A stretch of DNA of 64,000 nucleotides from Mycteria americana. Its lineage: Eukaryota; Chordata; Aves; Ciconiiformes; Ciconiidae. The DNA lies in the NCBI RefSeq assembly GCF_035582795.1, contig NC_134368.1, forward strand, positions 36,144,501 through 36,208,500, written 5' to 3'. The notes beneath the pieces were generated by a model. It saw only the letters and a program-made list of their open reading frames with translations, ran no database searches and was not told where the DNA came from. Position numbers and translations under genes: made by a program. Below, one piece after another: positions 40,369 through 52,329 of this stretch (positions are counted from its first letter, which is position 1; every line of letters starts with the position of its first letter).

Positions 40369-43300
40369 AGGAAGCATTTCTGACACTTCCACTGTAAGGG
40401 GAAGCATACTTGTGTATGTCTTTCTACTATTTGCCTGTTTCAGAATATATACTAAGTAGTGAAAGGGTCATCATGGTATTAAAAAGCTAAACAAAATGTT
40501 TATTAAATAGCAGAATGAAATGCACACATAAATAAACCATGGAGGTCTCACTTAGAATAGACCATATTACACAGAGCAGCTCGAAGAAATATTTCAAGAT
40601 ATTAACCAAAGGGAAAAAGCAGTTAAAAAAATATCAGTCATTGGTTAACTGTGTTCCTTTTTAATAACTGCCTAATTCATGGCTGGAAATCTGAAAGGTA
40701 TCTTCTTAACAAATAAATCATGAGAAAGTTTTCCTTGGGATTGTGTATAACATTTTTCCTGAATTTACTTTCATCAAAAATCAGTCTGTACTTTTCTACA
40801 ATTTAAGATTATGTTAAACATTTTTTTGATCTTGAATTTTGCTTAGGGTCCAATTCTGCAACAGTTGCTTACGCCGGATTTTGCTTATGGAAGCAGTTTT
40901 GTTCAGCAGTAGTTACAGAATTTCTCATTATGTTTAACCAGGTATCTTTTAAAAAGAATAATTATTGTCTGTAGTAATCTGTGAATAGTCTGAGAAACTC
41001 AAGTCCTTGATACACAGAGCAAACAGAGGTATGGCAGTACAGGCTTCACTGTATTGCTGTTACCCACTTATTTGCATTTTCAGCTAAAATGTCAGTCTTA
41101 TGATAAAGTCTCTAGAAATACCCCTTTTTATCTTCTGAAACTTTAAGTGTGTATAATGTTTTTTTCTGCATCCTAACACATCTACACAGAACTAGATTAA
41201 TTCACAAACAAATTTCTTATAGCCAGCAATGAGGTATCAGAAGGTAACTACATTCAGTCTCCACTGAAATGGGTCAGCTTCAAGCCAGTGACCTGGCAGT
41301 GAAAAATCCATTCTCACTCCCCTGAGCATCCATCATCTCAGATAGCCTTCTTACTCCGTAATTATTTATTTCCACTAAACTCTAAAGTACCCTATGATGC
41401 TTGGTAAGATACAGGCAATTTAACTTTTATATTTGATATTTCATCAAAATGCAGAAAACTCTTTCATGGTCAGAGCTTTTATTCTTCTGTGCACTGATCT
41501 TTGCAATTAGAACACAACTGGAGAAAATATAAAAGAAGAAATATAGTCCACTGTGTGTGAAGATACTCTGGAAAATTATTGTAATCAGAACTGATGGCAG
41601 CAGTCAGTGTTGCCAAATATTTAAAAAAGGACAAAATCTTCATTTTACAAATACAGTTAACATAATACAATCAAGTAGTCCTCTGTTATAGCCACTGCAA
41701 TTTAATTACGTAGAATCTTTTTTTGATGAGCCTACCTGATTGAAAACACCCATTTTCATCAGAAAGAAGGCCAGAACTAAACAAAATCGTTTTAACAGAT
41801 ACTTTTAGTTACACAATTAGATAGTTGCACAGTCCTTGTCACCATACAAAGCACTTAGTTTAACAAGGTATTTGACTGTTTAAATCACTCAAGATGAGAA
41901 GACTTGTATACAGCAATACACAGTTTCAGATTATAGTTTCTGCCTGCTGTCCCCAGTAATGAAATAAGGAGATAGACAGAATATTTCGAGTAGTTGAGTA
42001 AAAAACTTATCTCCTGCCAGCTCAAACGTAGTTACTTACTGAACATAGAAACTAGTTCCATTGCTGTGAAAGTAGCGAGTCTTTTTCAGTCTGCATTTTA
42101 CTTTCATTTTGCAAAGGATTATGAGAGAGTTGTGGTAGTGACTTCACGAGATACAATCACTCAATTGCTTTTGATTCCCTAACATACTTCAATCCTGACA
42201 GGAAAGTACAGGTGATAAATTCTTGCTTTAATTTTATCTGGTTTTCTTTGGGTGATAAATTAAAAATGCTAGTGTAAAAATGGTTCTAGCTCAACATATC
42301 CTTTCCTTAGAATTGTTTCATTTGAATAGTGTCTTAATAGTATCAAATATAAAAAAGGGAGCGATGGGCTTTACAGCAGACAAATGGTTAAAAAAATAAT
42401 CTGGATTCACTGCATTTGTGGGAAGAAAGTTTCAAAACCAAGACCTCCTGAAACAGAAAGGCCTCTTCTTTATATTGAGGAAACACTAGATAAGATATTC
42501 TGCTGATCTTGGGTAGATCTTCAGCAAAAGTTCAAATGAAGGTTCAATGGAGTGCCCCTTTCCTGAACACTTATGGTGGTGACAGTAATAGGAGAGAAAA
42601 CTGAGCAGAGAGAAAAGTCAATAACTGGAGAGCAGAGAAGGAGTTATCATCAAAGCCAGCCTTCTGTCGTGTACTCAGATCATGATTGCTGTTACAGTCA
42701 TGGGATGGTAAGTACGCAGAAAAGTTGTGAGACAGACAGCGTTATCAGAAATATCCTTAAAACCTGTTGTAAAGGGAAAGAGGAGAGGGGAAGCAAAGAG
42801 CAAATACAAATAAAATGCAACCAAGGAAAACCAGGATTAGGTATGATTTTTCTTCAAAATTATTTTATTTGATACAATGCCTTGGAAATGCCAAATGTCA
42901 AATTTAAAGCAATCTTTTTCCTCATTGTTCTCTTTTACTAGACTGCTCGTGATTAGCAGAAATACATTTTCCTGTGGGTATTAATTAACCAGTTTGTGTT
43001 GGACAAAATACATGTTGAAGTACTCTTTATCCCAGTTTTTGGGCAGCACTGTGATTTATTCAGAATATTGGAATGGGCCTGGTAGGGTCTTTGACTCAAC
43101 AGCCTTGAACAATGTATCTAAAGTTCCATCCATAGGTCTGAAAAAATCCATCTGTGCAAGATGTATATAGATGAATGAATCACCACAAGCTTTTCTTACT
43201 GGCTACATCTGCTTTCAAGGTACAAATAGATCCAACTACATTGTCTAGTTGAAAAATCTGCATGAAACATGCAAAAATGGCCTGGTACAATGGTAAGTTT

Positions 43301-46300
43301 GAACATCTTAACTGAATGTCACCTCTGTAGCTCGCATAGTACCTTTTCTGAAAGTGAAAATATTTCCTTCTTTCTCTCTCATGCACCATCAGTCTGCCTC
43401 ACCAATCTACTTTCTCTTTCTTCTTTCTGCTCTGTGTGTAAGACCTTCTTGCCAGATATGTCCTTCTATTTAGTTTGAACTAAAGCAAGGGTAAGCTTTT
43501 CTGACGTTAAAGAATCCGGTTAGGAGTTGAGCCTAGGTGGCATACAAGTTTTATTATACAGCTTCAGCTTCTGAGACACTAGCTTTATAAAGTTTGTCAA
43601 TATAAAATAATAATACAGTAGAATTTTATTTTAAGAGCAATTCATGCCTGAAGGCATGCTCTATAACTTACCGTAGGTAAGCAATGATGTTGCAATTACA
43701 AACAGAAAAGGACACAATATATTTCTTGTGACTGACACATTTATATATGCTTATGATGTGAAAATGGGATATATTGATATTGATTCTTACTTAGATACTA
43801 TTTTGATATATGCTTTTATTTTACAGACATTGACCTTTATGTGATCCCATTTATGAGGGAATTATTCCACACACTCAGAGTGATACAATATTGGTCTGAA
43901 TGAACACTTCCACAGTGTTCATTATTTGGCTAACTTACATAGTAATAACCCTATCTGATGTGCCATAACAGTACTAAAGATGGTATACAGTACTAGAGAT
44001 AGTATAGAGACTAGAGCTTAAATATGACATAGCTTTGTTATGGAGGATGGCTTGTTAAATTGATCTTGGACATTCTGTGAGGCTTTTAATTATTTTGTTA
44101 TTTAAAATACAGAACTTTGTAAAAAAAAAAAGGAGCAAAGGTGGCAGCAAATCACGTTCTCTATGTTTATAATAGAAAAATGTAAAGAGAAACAGAAGTG
44201 TTGTAAGTGCTGAAAGAGTAGGAAGAAAAACAGGTTATCAAAGCCTATTCAGTAATATAGAACACATGGGAGAATGAGAACAAGCAGATAAGTTTTATGC
44301 TGAACATATATATTAATCCTTTTATTCAGAAATTTTGATTTGGTAACACAATTCCTTTGCATATACCAGAAAAGAAATGCCACAGTTCTATGAGAAGGAT
44401 TGCGATGGAAACCCAGATCAGGTAGACTGGATAGACCAAGAACTTTCTCTTACACCGAGTTTCCAAAAAGGATAGTAAATTACTTTCAGATACAGGAAAA
44501 GTAGATCTTATTAACTCTTAAAGTAGAAGATTTCTTAAACGGCAAAAAAGTCACAGTGACTAGGTAAGACAGAAAACAAATAAAAGGAGTTTGTGAACTA
44601 TTCTTTCCCTGCCCACTGTGCTCTTGCAGGAGAGGTTCTTGTTTCACATGCTGGATTCATTTCAGCTAGATAAGTAACGTTTTGAGAATTAAAGAACTGC
44701 CCCCTAGACTCATGAAGCCAGTTTTCTTTCCATCATCCCTGGCAGATAGCTGTGTATTTGCTCTCTGTTCCTTCCAGCAAACTCTCCTTAAAGCAGAGAT
44801 TCTCATTTCCTTGCTATGACACTGTGCTTGAACTAGACAGCTAAAAGGCAAGGGGACTTCTTGTCATGCTGAGCACCTTCTGGTTGTTACTCAGGTATTC
44901 AGGCACTTGCAAGATCCAATAGGCATTCATTGAACTCAGATTATTTTCATTGATTTAACTTGGATTTTGATTAATAATATAGAGAAGAACACCATGTAAG
45001 CAAATGAAGAAAGGGCTTTTTCATGTATGTACTCCTTCGGGATCAGGCAACTCAGTTTACAGTAGGTAAGACATCATGTGGGATGGGAATGTCTAGTCAC
45101 GAGAGTCCTCTCCTCCATTGGATGAAATAATATTCCCAAATATATTGAACTCCAGAAGCTGGATAAATGTACACAAAGCTTAATCAGAAATGAATCCTAA
45201 TATTAGTAAAATGGGATAAAACCATTGGTAAAGACCAGGAATCTTCATCTTGATGAAATCTAAGGGCTCTGGGCCCACAGTAAAAGAGGATGTAATACTT
45301 TACATACAGAGGAAACTAAACCTTTATGAGCTCTACAGCATACAGACAAGCATTGGGTTCTCAATTCTTTATTTTTGAAAACACTAAACTTAGCTGTAAG
45401 TCTAGATTAATTGCAGCAGAAGGACTAGGTACAGTATTCCATACTATGGAATAAAACATTGAGCGTTAGTGATGATGGAAAACAGCTTCCTTTCTATCAG
45501 CTTTTCAAAATTCTGAAGTCATCTCAGTTTTTTACTATTTGGATTTGCAAATCCTAAACCAAACCATAACCTAAGATTAATTAAAGCTGGAGAAATAAAC
45601 GATACCTCTTAAAGAAACATGAGTTTTATGACATTACAGATGCCAGCTCAATTAAAATCCCTTTGAGCCCTACAGTTCACTGAAGTCAAGCACGTTCTAG
45701 ACTTATATGCTATATATATTTTAAAGCTATAGATTTATAAGCTGTAAGTCTAAACCTAGTCTTTATAAAAGGACCGATGACCACAATAAAAGGGGCATAA
45801 TAACTTAGTCCCAGTAGAGACCTATGCTTTTTCTTCTTCTTTATGACCTGAAGAATTTTGAAGACATTCAGAATATTAAATTCCATTAATCATCCTAGAC
45901 TAAATTAAAACTGGGCTACCAATCCACGAACACTAGGCAAATCCATGGCTTACGCAGAAACCAACCTTATTCCTGATGTTTATGAGTACTATAGTTGCTA
46001 GGGCTCTCTACTTTTCTCTACAGTTCTTCAAACCCTAATTCTAGCTTTAGGACCAGTTTTAGAACCAGAAAGATCAGTACCTTACTACAAAACAGAACAT
46101 AGTACTTTAACACCAGCCCTTCTTTTACTTCATTCAGCCCTACGTAAAACTGACGTCACCTGAGCTCTTAAAACTTTAATTTTGTGAACTCACACCAGAT
46201 CCGGGATTAATGTAACGTGGACAACTAATTCCAACTACTCAAAAGCAAGGAATTTTAGTTCCAAATTTTTCATCATTTTTTAGCACTATGATATATTAAC

Positions 46301-49300
46301 ATCAGCTGGACTCCAACTTCTTTAGTTTTGAAAGCCCTAAGCTTCAAATTGCTAAATTTACAGCTGAAGAACCAGCTCAAGAAAACAGGAGGTTTAAGAC
46401 CCAGTGGTGAGCAGATTTCTTTCACCTCTTTTTGTCCTACAGAGTGCCAAAGTCATGTTGAGTCTGGACTGGTAAGCCTGGAAATCCTGTTCCTAACTCC
46501 AGTATCAAACCTATGCTTCACCAAAATACCAGCCTACACATCTTAAAAAAATAAAAGTTTAATCACCATATAGCCTAGCCCTTTTCTGATCTTTTCAAAC
46601 ACTTTAATTGTCCTTTAATTATTTAAATCTAAATTCAAGAGTTCCTCATGTTGTAGGTATGAGACTGTGAACTGATGCCTTTCTGCCTTGAGCTCTGTGG
46701 ATTTGAACTCGATAGTGCAGCACCACTAAGCACCACTCAGTAGGGAGGAGCAGACTTATCCTACCTCGTTGAGCCAGACAAGACAAAAATCCCTGCAGAT
46801 CCCCATACCATCATCATTCAACCCTAGGGAATCTTGAAGATAAGTGGGACGTTTCACTTTTGTTTGGGATGCACTAGCACAAACCATTACCCTAATTTCA
46901 ATCCAAACCTCAATCAAAATACCAGTACTGTCCATAATGGTGCAGCTGGTTCTGTTCCAGTTTGCCAGTATGGCACAGAGTAGGATAAATGCCATAAAAG
47001 CAAACTTACCTTATGTGACTTTTTTTTATTATTTTTTATGCGGACTTAAAGTAATCTATTTGACTAGCCCTCAGCCTGAGATAGATTGGTGAAGAAAAGT
47101 GTGATGTGTGATGTCTTGTTTCTGAAGTGTAGCTAAAATGCTTCTCAAAAGTTGACACACACAGAGGTAATCTGTAAGCTCAATATGAGGCTGCCTAGCT
47201 CACTCCTGTTTAGAGAATGTATTTCTCAGTCCTGCTGCTTGAAAATAAAAAGATCACTTGTTTCCAGATCAGCTGTCTCTGCCAGTTTAAAGGCTCAGAA
47301 AATAACTATTCAAATATTTGGGTGTCCTCCCCTGATTAGTACCTGAAGAACTAGTTGCACCTAGAAAAATAAAATAATCTTTTAAGTCTTTTTTCTTTTT
47401 TTTCCCCTATGGAATTGCCCCAGGTTTTCTTTACTATTGCATATCTGTGTATTTAATGCATATCCACAAATAGCTGTAGCTAGTAGGTCTAATGATTGAG
47501 TCGCCTCAGTAAACTCCTCTTTAGGTTCACAGGGCACACAATGTATTGTCAAGTAGCTGAGATTGTTTAGCATTTCATTATACCAACACTGATATATGAC
47601 TATTATTTTGACATTGCTGCCTTGAAAGTCTTGAAAAGCACTGTGAAAGGGTACCTAATCAAATAGTCAGTGATATTTTATACAGTAAGAATTCTCTAGG
47701 GTAAAAGAAAGTCAATAAAAATAATTAAACTATGAAAAGTTAAATATTCTTGCTCAAATTCTGGCAGATAAACAGATGCATTCAAAGGCAATCCTAAAGA
47801 TTGTCATGGATTTTGCAAGAGTTTGGTTTAGGTAGAAAAATGCCAGCACTCTCTCAAATGTGTTTCATACAAACCACCCCCTTTTCCCCTCAATATAAGG
47901 GGAAAAAAAAGTGGACAGTTGTGGTTCAACCCAAGTTTGCAGTGAGTAGGCAAGAACAGCCAGAAAGGCTGAATGGTTTATTAAGGCTGAATTGTTAAGA
48001 TCTGCATTTACAAGAGAGGAAACAAAATAGGGTGGTAAAGGAGTATACATCCTTGACTGCAGGCCAGGGAGAGGATGATTACCAAGTTTTTGGGAGTTGT
48101 TCTGTTTTGTTTTGCTTTCCAAGGGCTACAACTAATTGAGATGCTGGGGAGTTCTTCCTGGAGTGCTGTCATAAGACATTGGGGCCAGATGAGGAAAAGG
48201 AGAATGGCCAGAGCTGAGCTTCTACTAATCAGCCTCCTTCTCTCTGTGTAAACATGATTTAGATAGGGTACAGGTTTTGTGCTAGCTTTTTGTACTGTAG
48301 GAACTTTTATTCTTACTGAAAAACCAATGTCAGATCAGTTCATATTTAACTGACAGAGAACTTGCTTGAAACTGCGCCTGACCCCATTACTGAGAAGATA
48401 TATTTGCCCTCTGCCACAGAGGCTCAATGTTTATGGGGCCTTGATTGCCCCTGAGTCACAGGCTGCCATTGTGTTCAGAAGTGCTTTTTTTGAAGCTGCA
48501 CTTGGTGCAGCAATTGCAACTGTTTCACCCTCATAGAAACCAAGCCATAATTATCTTCGCCTTTGCCATCTCTGAGCCAGTGCAATTCAAAGTGCTGATT
48601 TCAATCTTTAAAGCTTTATGCAGCTGAAGTTCCTACAATTGGAAATTAACTTCTCTTTTCCAAATGGGAGCTGAGATCAGTGCAAAGTACTTGAGATATC
48701 ATTCCCCATGTGCCTACCTGGGGCTGGTAGCAGGAAAATTTCTCTGGAGGACACTTGACTTCGGTATTTACTTCCGATCTATTGACTTACCCAGTTGATC
48801 TATCAGCTTCTGTTTGTTAAATATATAGCAAACAAGAGTTGAGACCTATGAGGCTAGGTTTTGAGGTAGAATAGTGAAAGAGTGTAATGCCTTACAGGGA
48901 GATGATGATGAAGATGATTATGTGGGAATATAATTTCTGATTGTCTTATTATTTTATGACAAGAGTTCTCTAACACAATTGCTTGCTGGCAGTCTGACAC
49001 CAGATTTCTATCTTAGTTTTGGGGAAATAATTCCAAAGTTGAAGGATCCATGTTTCTCTTAAAAGAAAACTATCTAATCCAGAGAACTATTTTTTTATTG
49101 ACAGCTGAGCTAAAACTTGTTTCAGCTTAGCTAGTTTCATAAGAACAAGGATATGTTAGTAGATGACAGGGGGCACTGAACATATTTTGCTACAATGGTT
49201 ATAAGACTGGAAGTTTTTCAGAGCAGTGCATGGTGCCCTAGGCACTGAAGTGTGATTTCAAGTATTCTCTTTCGTACCTTTGCTATAGGTTAGCAAAATG

Positions 49301-50945
49301 TAACAGAATATATTAATCTCCTTCAGGATAACATATCAAAAATATACCCTGGGAAGATTAATCTTTAAATGTGACAGTCAACAATGATTATAACAGCTTT
49401 ATTGACACTATTTCCAAGAACAAAAATCAAAGGGCAGAGAAAACATGAAATAAAAATGGAATATTCAGTAACTATCAGAATAACTTTGTCAATGTTATTC
49501 ATGATGTTAGAAACCTGTTTTAGAAGGTAAAACTATATATATATATAGCAAGAAGACTTATGAATACACTTGCCTGGACATCCTGGCTCCAACACTTTAT
49601 TTGAAGTGCTAAGCACCATTACCCACCGTTGGAGAGTGACGGCATATCCCTTTATTCTTCATCTAAAGTACTTACTGTCGGCATGGCATGTGTACAGCCA
49701 GAAATCCAGATCAGAAGCCCCTATTTTTTTGTTATCTTTACCAGCTACTTTTGAGGGATGCTCCTGTCCCACTTCCAGAAGGTTAGCGCAGTAACCACCA
49801 CTGCACTTCTCCAGGCAGTGAGAACTACAGTTTAGACAAAAGTTCCAACAATCTGCTGCTCTGGCCTTTCAGTACTTAACTCAGCAATCAGCCACAATAT
49901 GGCCATGAATTTGAAAGGTAGCAAATTTTATACTCCAAAATTATGAAATATTTGCAAATGTACTGAGTAGAAGTGTGGTTTACATTTGTTTCTAGCCCTT
50001 AACTATAATTTCTTTAATGTGTTCCCCTTCTAGCTCTTTTCTGGAATGCTACTTTCAATGCAGTTTACTTTATGAAGATCACTTTGAAGCAGTTTTCACA
50101 GCAGGAAAGATCATTTGGCCCAGTGGCACTTGGATAAGGACTTAGTATAATTCCATTTAGGGTCTTCAAAAAGTAACTCTGAGATGCTAAGTAAATCAAT
50201 CAGCTGTGTCTGTTGTGGAAATCTACAAGGCCAGAGAATTTTGACATTAAACTTTCCAGCCAGGTTCATTCAAAGTGATCATTGCCAGGCTGAATTGGCT
50301 TGTATGCACTATTTGGAAATGTACTTAGTATTTATATACTGCAGTTTGTATCTGCTCTTCCTAACACAGAATGTACTGCACGCTCGCTTGGCTGATAGAT
50401 TTTAGTGGTGTATCTGATAGGAAATAATGATCCAATGTCTTCAGAAGTCAATTTGTCTTTTGGAGGAAGGCCACGACTTTAAGGTCCTTAGGGATAAATG
50501 GTGTCATAAAAGAATATTTTGCTTTCTGAGAATCTCAGAGTGCTTTATAAATTTAGTGTTACACTATGTCTCTCAGGTAAATAACTTTTAAAGCAGTTTC
50601 TATAGTTTTCCCAAAATCTTATAGACCCCACCATTCAGGAACTACTCAGGCCCCTGCTTTCAGCTGATCCCTGCCACTTTGCAGTGCCACCTCTCCTGGA
50701 CCTTGTCAAGGAAGAGTAACTGTTTGGGAGTTACTTTGAATGAGGGAGAGCCACAGTATAAACATGCCTTGCTTGGTTATGCTTTATTATTTTTGAGAAG
50801 GAGCTGCCATTTTGCTTTTTTGGGGGGAGGGGGGTGGAAACCCTATGCTGTGCCTTGAAAAATATAGCGCCCCTGAGGAAAAGAAAAAGGGAAGGAAGAA
50901 AAAAGAAGAGGAAGAAAAAGAGGAAGAAGAGGAAAAATAAAAAAT

Positions 50946-51194
50946 AAAAGAGAAAAAAGGGAAGGGAAGGGAAGGGAAGGGAAGGGAAGGGAAGGGAAGG
51001 GAAGGGAAGGGAAGGGAAGGGAAGGGAAGAGAAGAGAAGAGAAGAGAAGAGAAGAGAAGAGAAGAGAAGAGAAGAGAAGAGAAGAGAAGAGAAGAGAAGA
51101 GAAGAGAAGAGAAGAGAAGAGAAGAGAAGAGAAGAGAAGAGAAGAGAAGAGAAGAGAAGAGAAGAGAAGAGAAGAGAAGAGAAGAGAAGGAGAG
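50946..51194. repeat. 249-bp homopurine tract, (GAAGG)13(GAAGA)32
   Basis: Every base on the + strand from 50946 to 51194 is A or G. After a short A-rich lead, there are 13 perfect GAAGG units (50961-51025) and then 32 perfect GAAGA units (51026-51185), with a last GAAGG at 51186-51190. The switch between unit types happens once. Long perfect units imply recent expansion and likely length variation among individuals. Homopurine-homopyrimidine DNA with this symmetry can form intramolecular triplexes (H-DNA). It lies directly upstream of the FAT1 CpG island, so it may affect promoter chromatin, though this is inference. The long minus-strand frame reading SLLFSSLLF is an artefact of the repeat. 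Confidence 0.95.
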
Positions 51195-51471
51195 CTCAGC
51201 CCACTTGGAGTCACTCGGTTATTTTACCGGCTGTGCCCCGCCGAGGAGGAGCCGTGCGGCGGGGGAAGCGGCGTCCCGCCGAGCGGAGCGGCGCTGCGGC
51301 GCGGAGCCAGCGGGGCCCGTAACCGGCGGCGGCCGCGGAGAGCGGCCACGGAAGGGGGCCGGGGCCAGCGGCGGGTGCAGGGCTCCTCGCCTCACCTGCG
51401 GGCGGGCGGCCGCGGCCCAGGTGCACGGCAGCGGCCCCGCGCGGAGCCGTGGCGGCGCGGAGAGGTGCGCG

Positions 51472-51510
51472 CTGCTGCTGCTGCTGCTGCTGCTGCCGCC
51501 GCCGCCGCCG
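51472..51510 (+). repeat. (CTG)8(CCG)5 trinucleotide repeat
   Basis: Eight perfect CTG units (51472-51495) are followed directly by five CCG units (51496-51510). Read on the opposite strand it is (CGG)5(CAG)8. It lies in the CpG island, either in the proximal promoter or in the 5' part of the non-coding exon, depending on the start site. It is short, so no pathological expansion is implied. Confidence 0.95.
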
Positions 51511-51596
51511 CGCTCCGCTGCAGCGGTGAGGAGAGGGAGGGGGTGGTGCTGCCGGGAGCAGAGTCCGAGGGCGACGGACAGAGTGCGAAAGAAGAC

Positions 51597-51686
51597 AGAG
51601 GGAGAGAGAGGGAGGGAGGGAAGGAGGGAGGGAGGGAGGCGGGGGAAGGAAGGGGGAAGGAAGGAGGGAGGGAGGGAGGGAGGGAA
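51597..51686 (+). repeat. GGGA/GGAA G-rich purine repeats
   Basis: There are two purine-only blocks, 51597-51639 and 51641-51686, separated by one C, made of GAGA, GGGA and GGAAG units. More than four GGG runs with one- to two-base spacers can form G-quadruplexes in DNA, or in RNA if this part is transcribed into the 5' UTR. Confidence 0.85.
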
Positions 51687-51699
51687 TCGGCGATCCGGC

Positions 51700-52128
51700 G
51701 CAGCTTCCCCACTCACTCTCTCCGCTGCTGCAACTCCTCAACTCTGCTCGTTCTTTGCCTGGACATGTCTTAAAAAGTTGGATCTGTCCCTCCCTTTCGT
51801 CTCCCTTTTTTTTTTCCCCTTTTTTTTTTCTTCTCCCCCCCTTCCTGTCTATTTTTCCTTCCCACCCTCGTTGAAGTTTAAAGCAGCGGATGGTTCGAAG
51901 CCGACATGCCGCGCTGTGGCAATGGGGCCGGGCGCCGCGCTTGCTGCGCGCCGGGGCCGCGCTGAGCGCCGGGGCCGCGGCGGAGTTCACGCTCTAGACG
52001 TGTGTGGGCACCGGGGCACTGCTCGCTTCTTCTCAAAAGGACAAAAAAGAAAGGGGGGGAGGAAGCGTGCGGAGATGAACTGAGCTGGAGCGGACTTTGG
52101 GAGAAGAGAGCCGAGTCCAGCTGGTCTG
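51700..52128 (+). other. FAT1 exon 1, non-coding (5' boundary approximate)
   Basis: The 3' end is placed at 52128 because GTCTG|GTGAGT is an excellent donor and the next supported acceptor in the correct position is that of exon 2 at 60452. In FAT1 of other vertebrates the first exon is non-coding and the ATG lies in the large second exon, which fits here. The 5' end is not determinable and could lie anywhere from about 51.2 to 51.9 kb. Upstream ATGs occur at 51765 (Met-Ser-stop), 51906 (19 codons) and 51922 (53 codons). The TGA at 52081-52083 stops the frame that is continuous with FAT1 after splicing. Confidence 0.65.
51922..52083 (+). other. Upstream ORF (53 codons) in FAT1 5' UTR
   Basis: The ATG at 51922 has G at -3 and G at +4, a strong Kozak context. 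The frame runs 53 codons, Arg- and Gly-rich, to the TGA at 52081. Splicing 52128 to 60452 puts this frame in phase with FAT1, with 22 sense codons between the TGA and the FAT1 ATG, or 66 nt. A different-frame uORF (51906-51965) overlaps it. If transcription starts upstream, ribosomes would meet these first, and reinitiation over only 66 nt is usually inefficient, so a repressive effect is expected. Composition looks like CpG-island DNA, so the peptide itself is probably not functional. Confidence 0.5.
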
Positions 52129-52283
52129 GTGAGTTCTTTGTTTAATGAGTTTATTATCGGCAGGGTGCTTAGAAAGATGATTCCCGTGAGAGTTTTGGTG
52201 CTCTAGTCTGTTGCGTTATTGTAAAGACTCAGGTTTTCGCTTCAACCCGTAGTTTGTAACTGTGTAGTACATGTATGTTTCTG

Positions 52284-52308
52284 TATCTATCTGTCTATCT
52301 ATCTATAT
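52284..52308. repeat. TCTA/TCTG tetranucleotide microsatellite
   Basis: A short run of TATC and TGTC units sits just inside intron 1, between the two CpG-rich blocks. It is imperfect and probably modestly polymorphic. Confidence 0.8.
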
Positions 52309-52329
52309 GCGCACCGACTTTATCCAAAG

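Larger units (their letters stand above)
37441..50945. other. Intergenic, no gene seen
   Basis: AT-rich non-coding DNA leading to the FAT1 promoter. No exon, RNA gene or recognisable transposon is visible. Named local structures (a 13-bp hairpin and a G-rich cluster) are listed separately. A stretch around 48480-48680 is balanced in composition, low in simple repeats and motif-rich, so it could be a conserved element, but this is a guess. From about 50870 the sequence becomes purine-rich and grades into the pentanucleotide tract. A G6-A-G6-T-GG run lies at 50822-50837. Confidence 0.65.
51220..52128 (+). promoter_or_regulatory. CpG-island promoter region of FAT1
   Basis: GC content and CpG density rise abruptly after the homopurine tract, with many GC-box-like strings (for example near 51240-51420), and no TATA box is evident. 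The island includes the CTG/CCG repeat, the GGGA repeats and, at its 3' end, the exon 1 donor at 52128/52129. This arrangement is typical for a broadly expressed developmental gene with dispersed start sites. The exact transcription start cannot be read from sequence. Confidence 0.8.

Noticed and set aside
39970-40407. 145-codon minus-strand open frame starting MLPLTVEVSEMLPPPP
   Set aside because: The Pro/Lys/Phe-rich start comes from the G- and A-rich low-complexity tract at 40320-40372 and the rest resembles no protein.
1-51000. A defence system, CRISPR array, operon or other undescribed genetic system
   Set aside because: The DNA is vertebrate; there are no regularly spaced repeats, no gene clusters and no credible coding sequence in this part. 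Short frames are at the level expected by chance.
50843-51214. 123-codon minus-strand frame of SLLFSSLLF repeats
   Set aside because: It is the direct translation of the pentanucleotide microsatellite.
51205-52083. 292-codon + strand open frame across the CpG island and exon 1
   Set aside because: It begins at TTG, is built of repeat-encoded Arg/Gly/Leu/Pro runs, and overlaps the promoter and non-coding exon. Only its last 53 codons start at a true ATG, and those are reported as a uORF.
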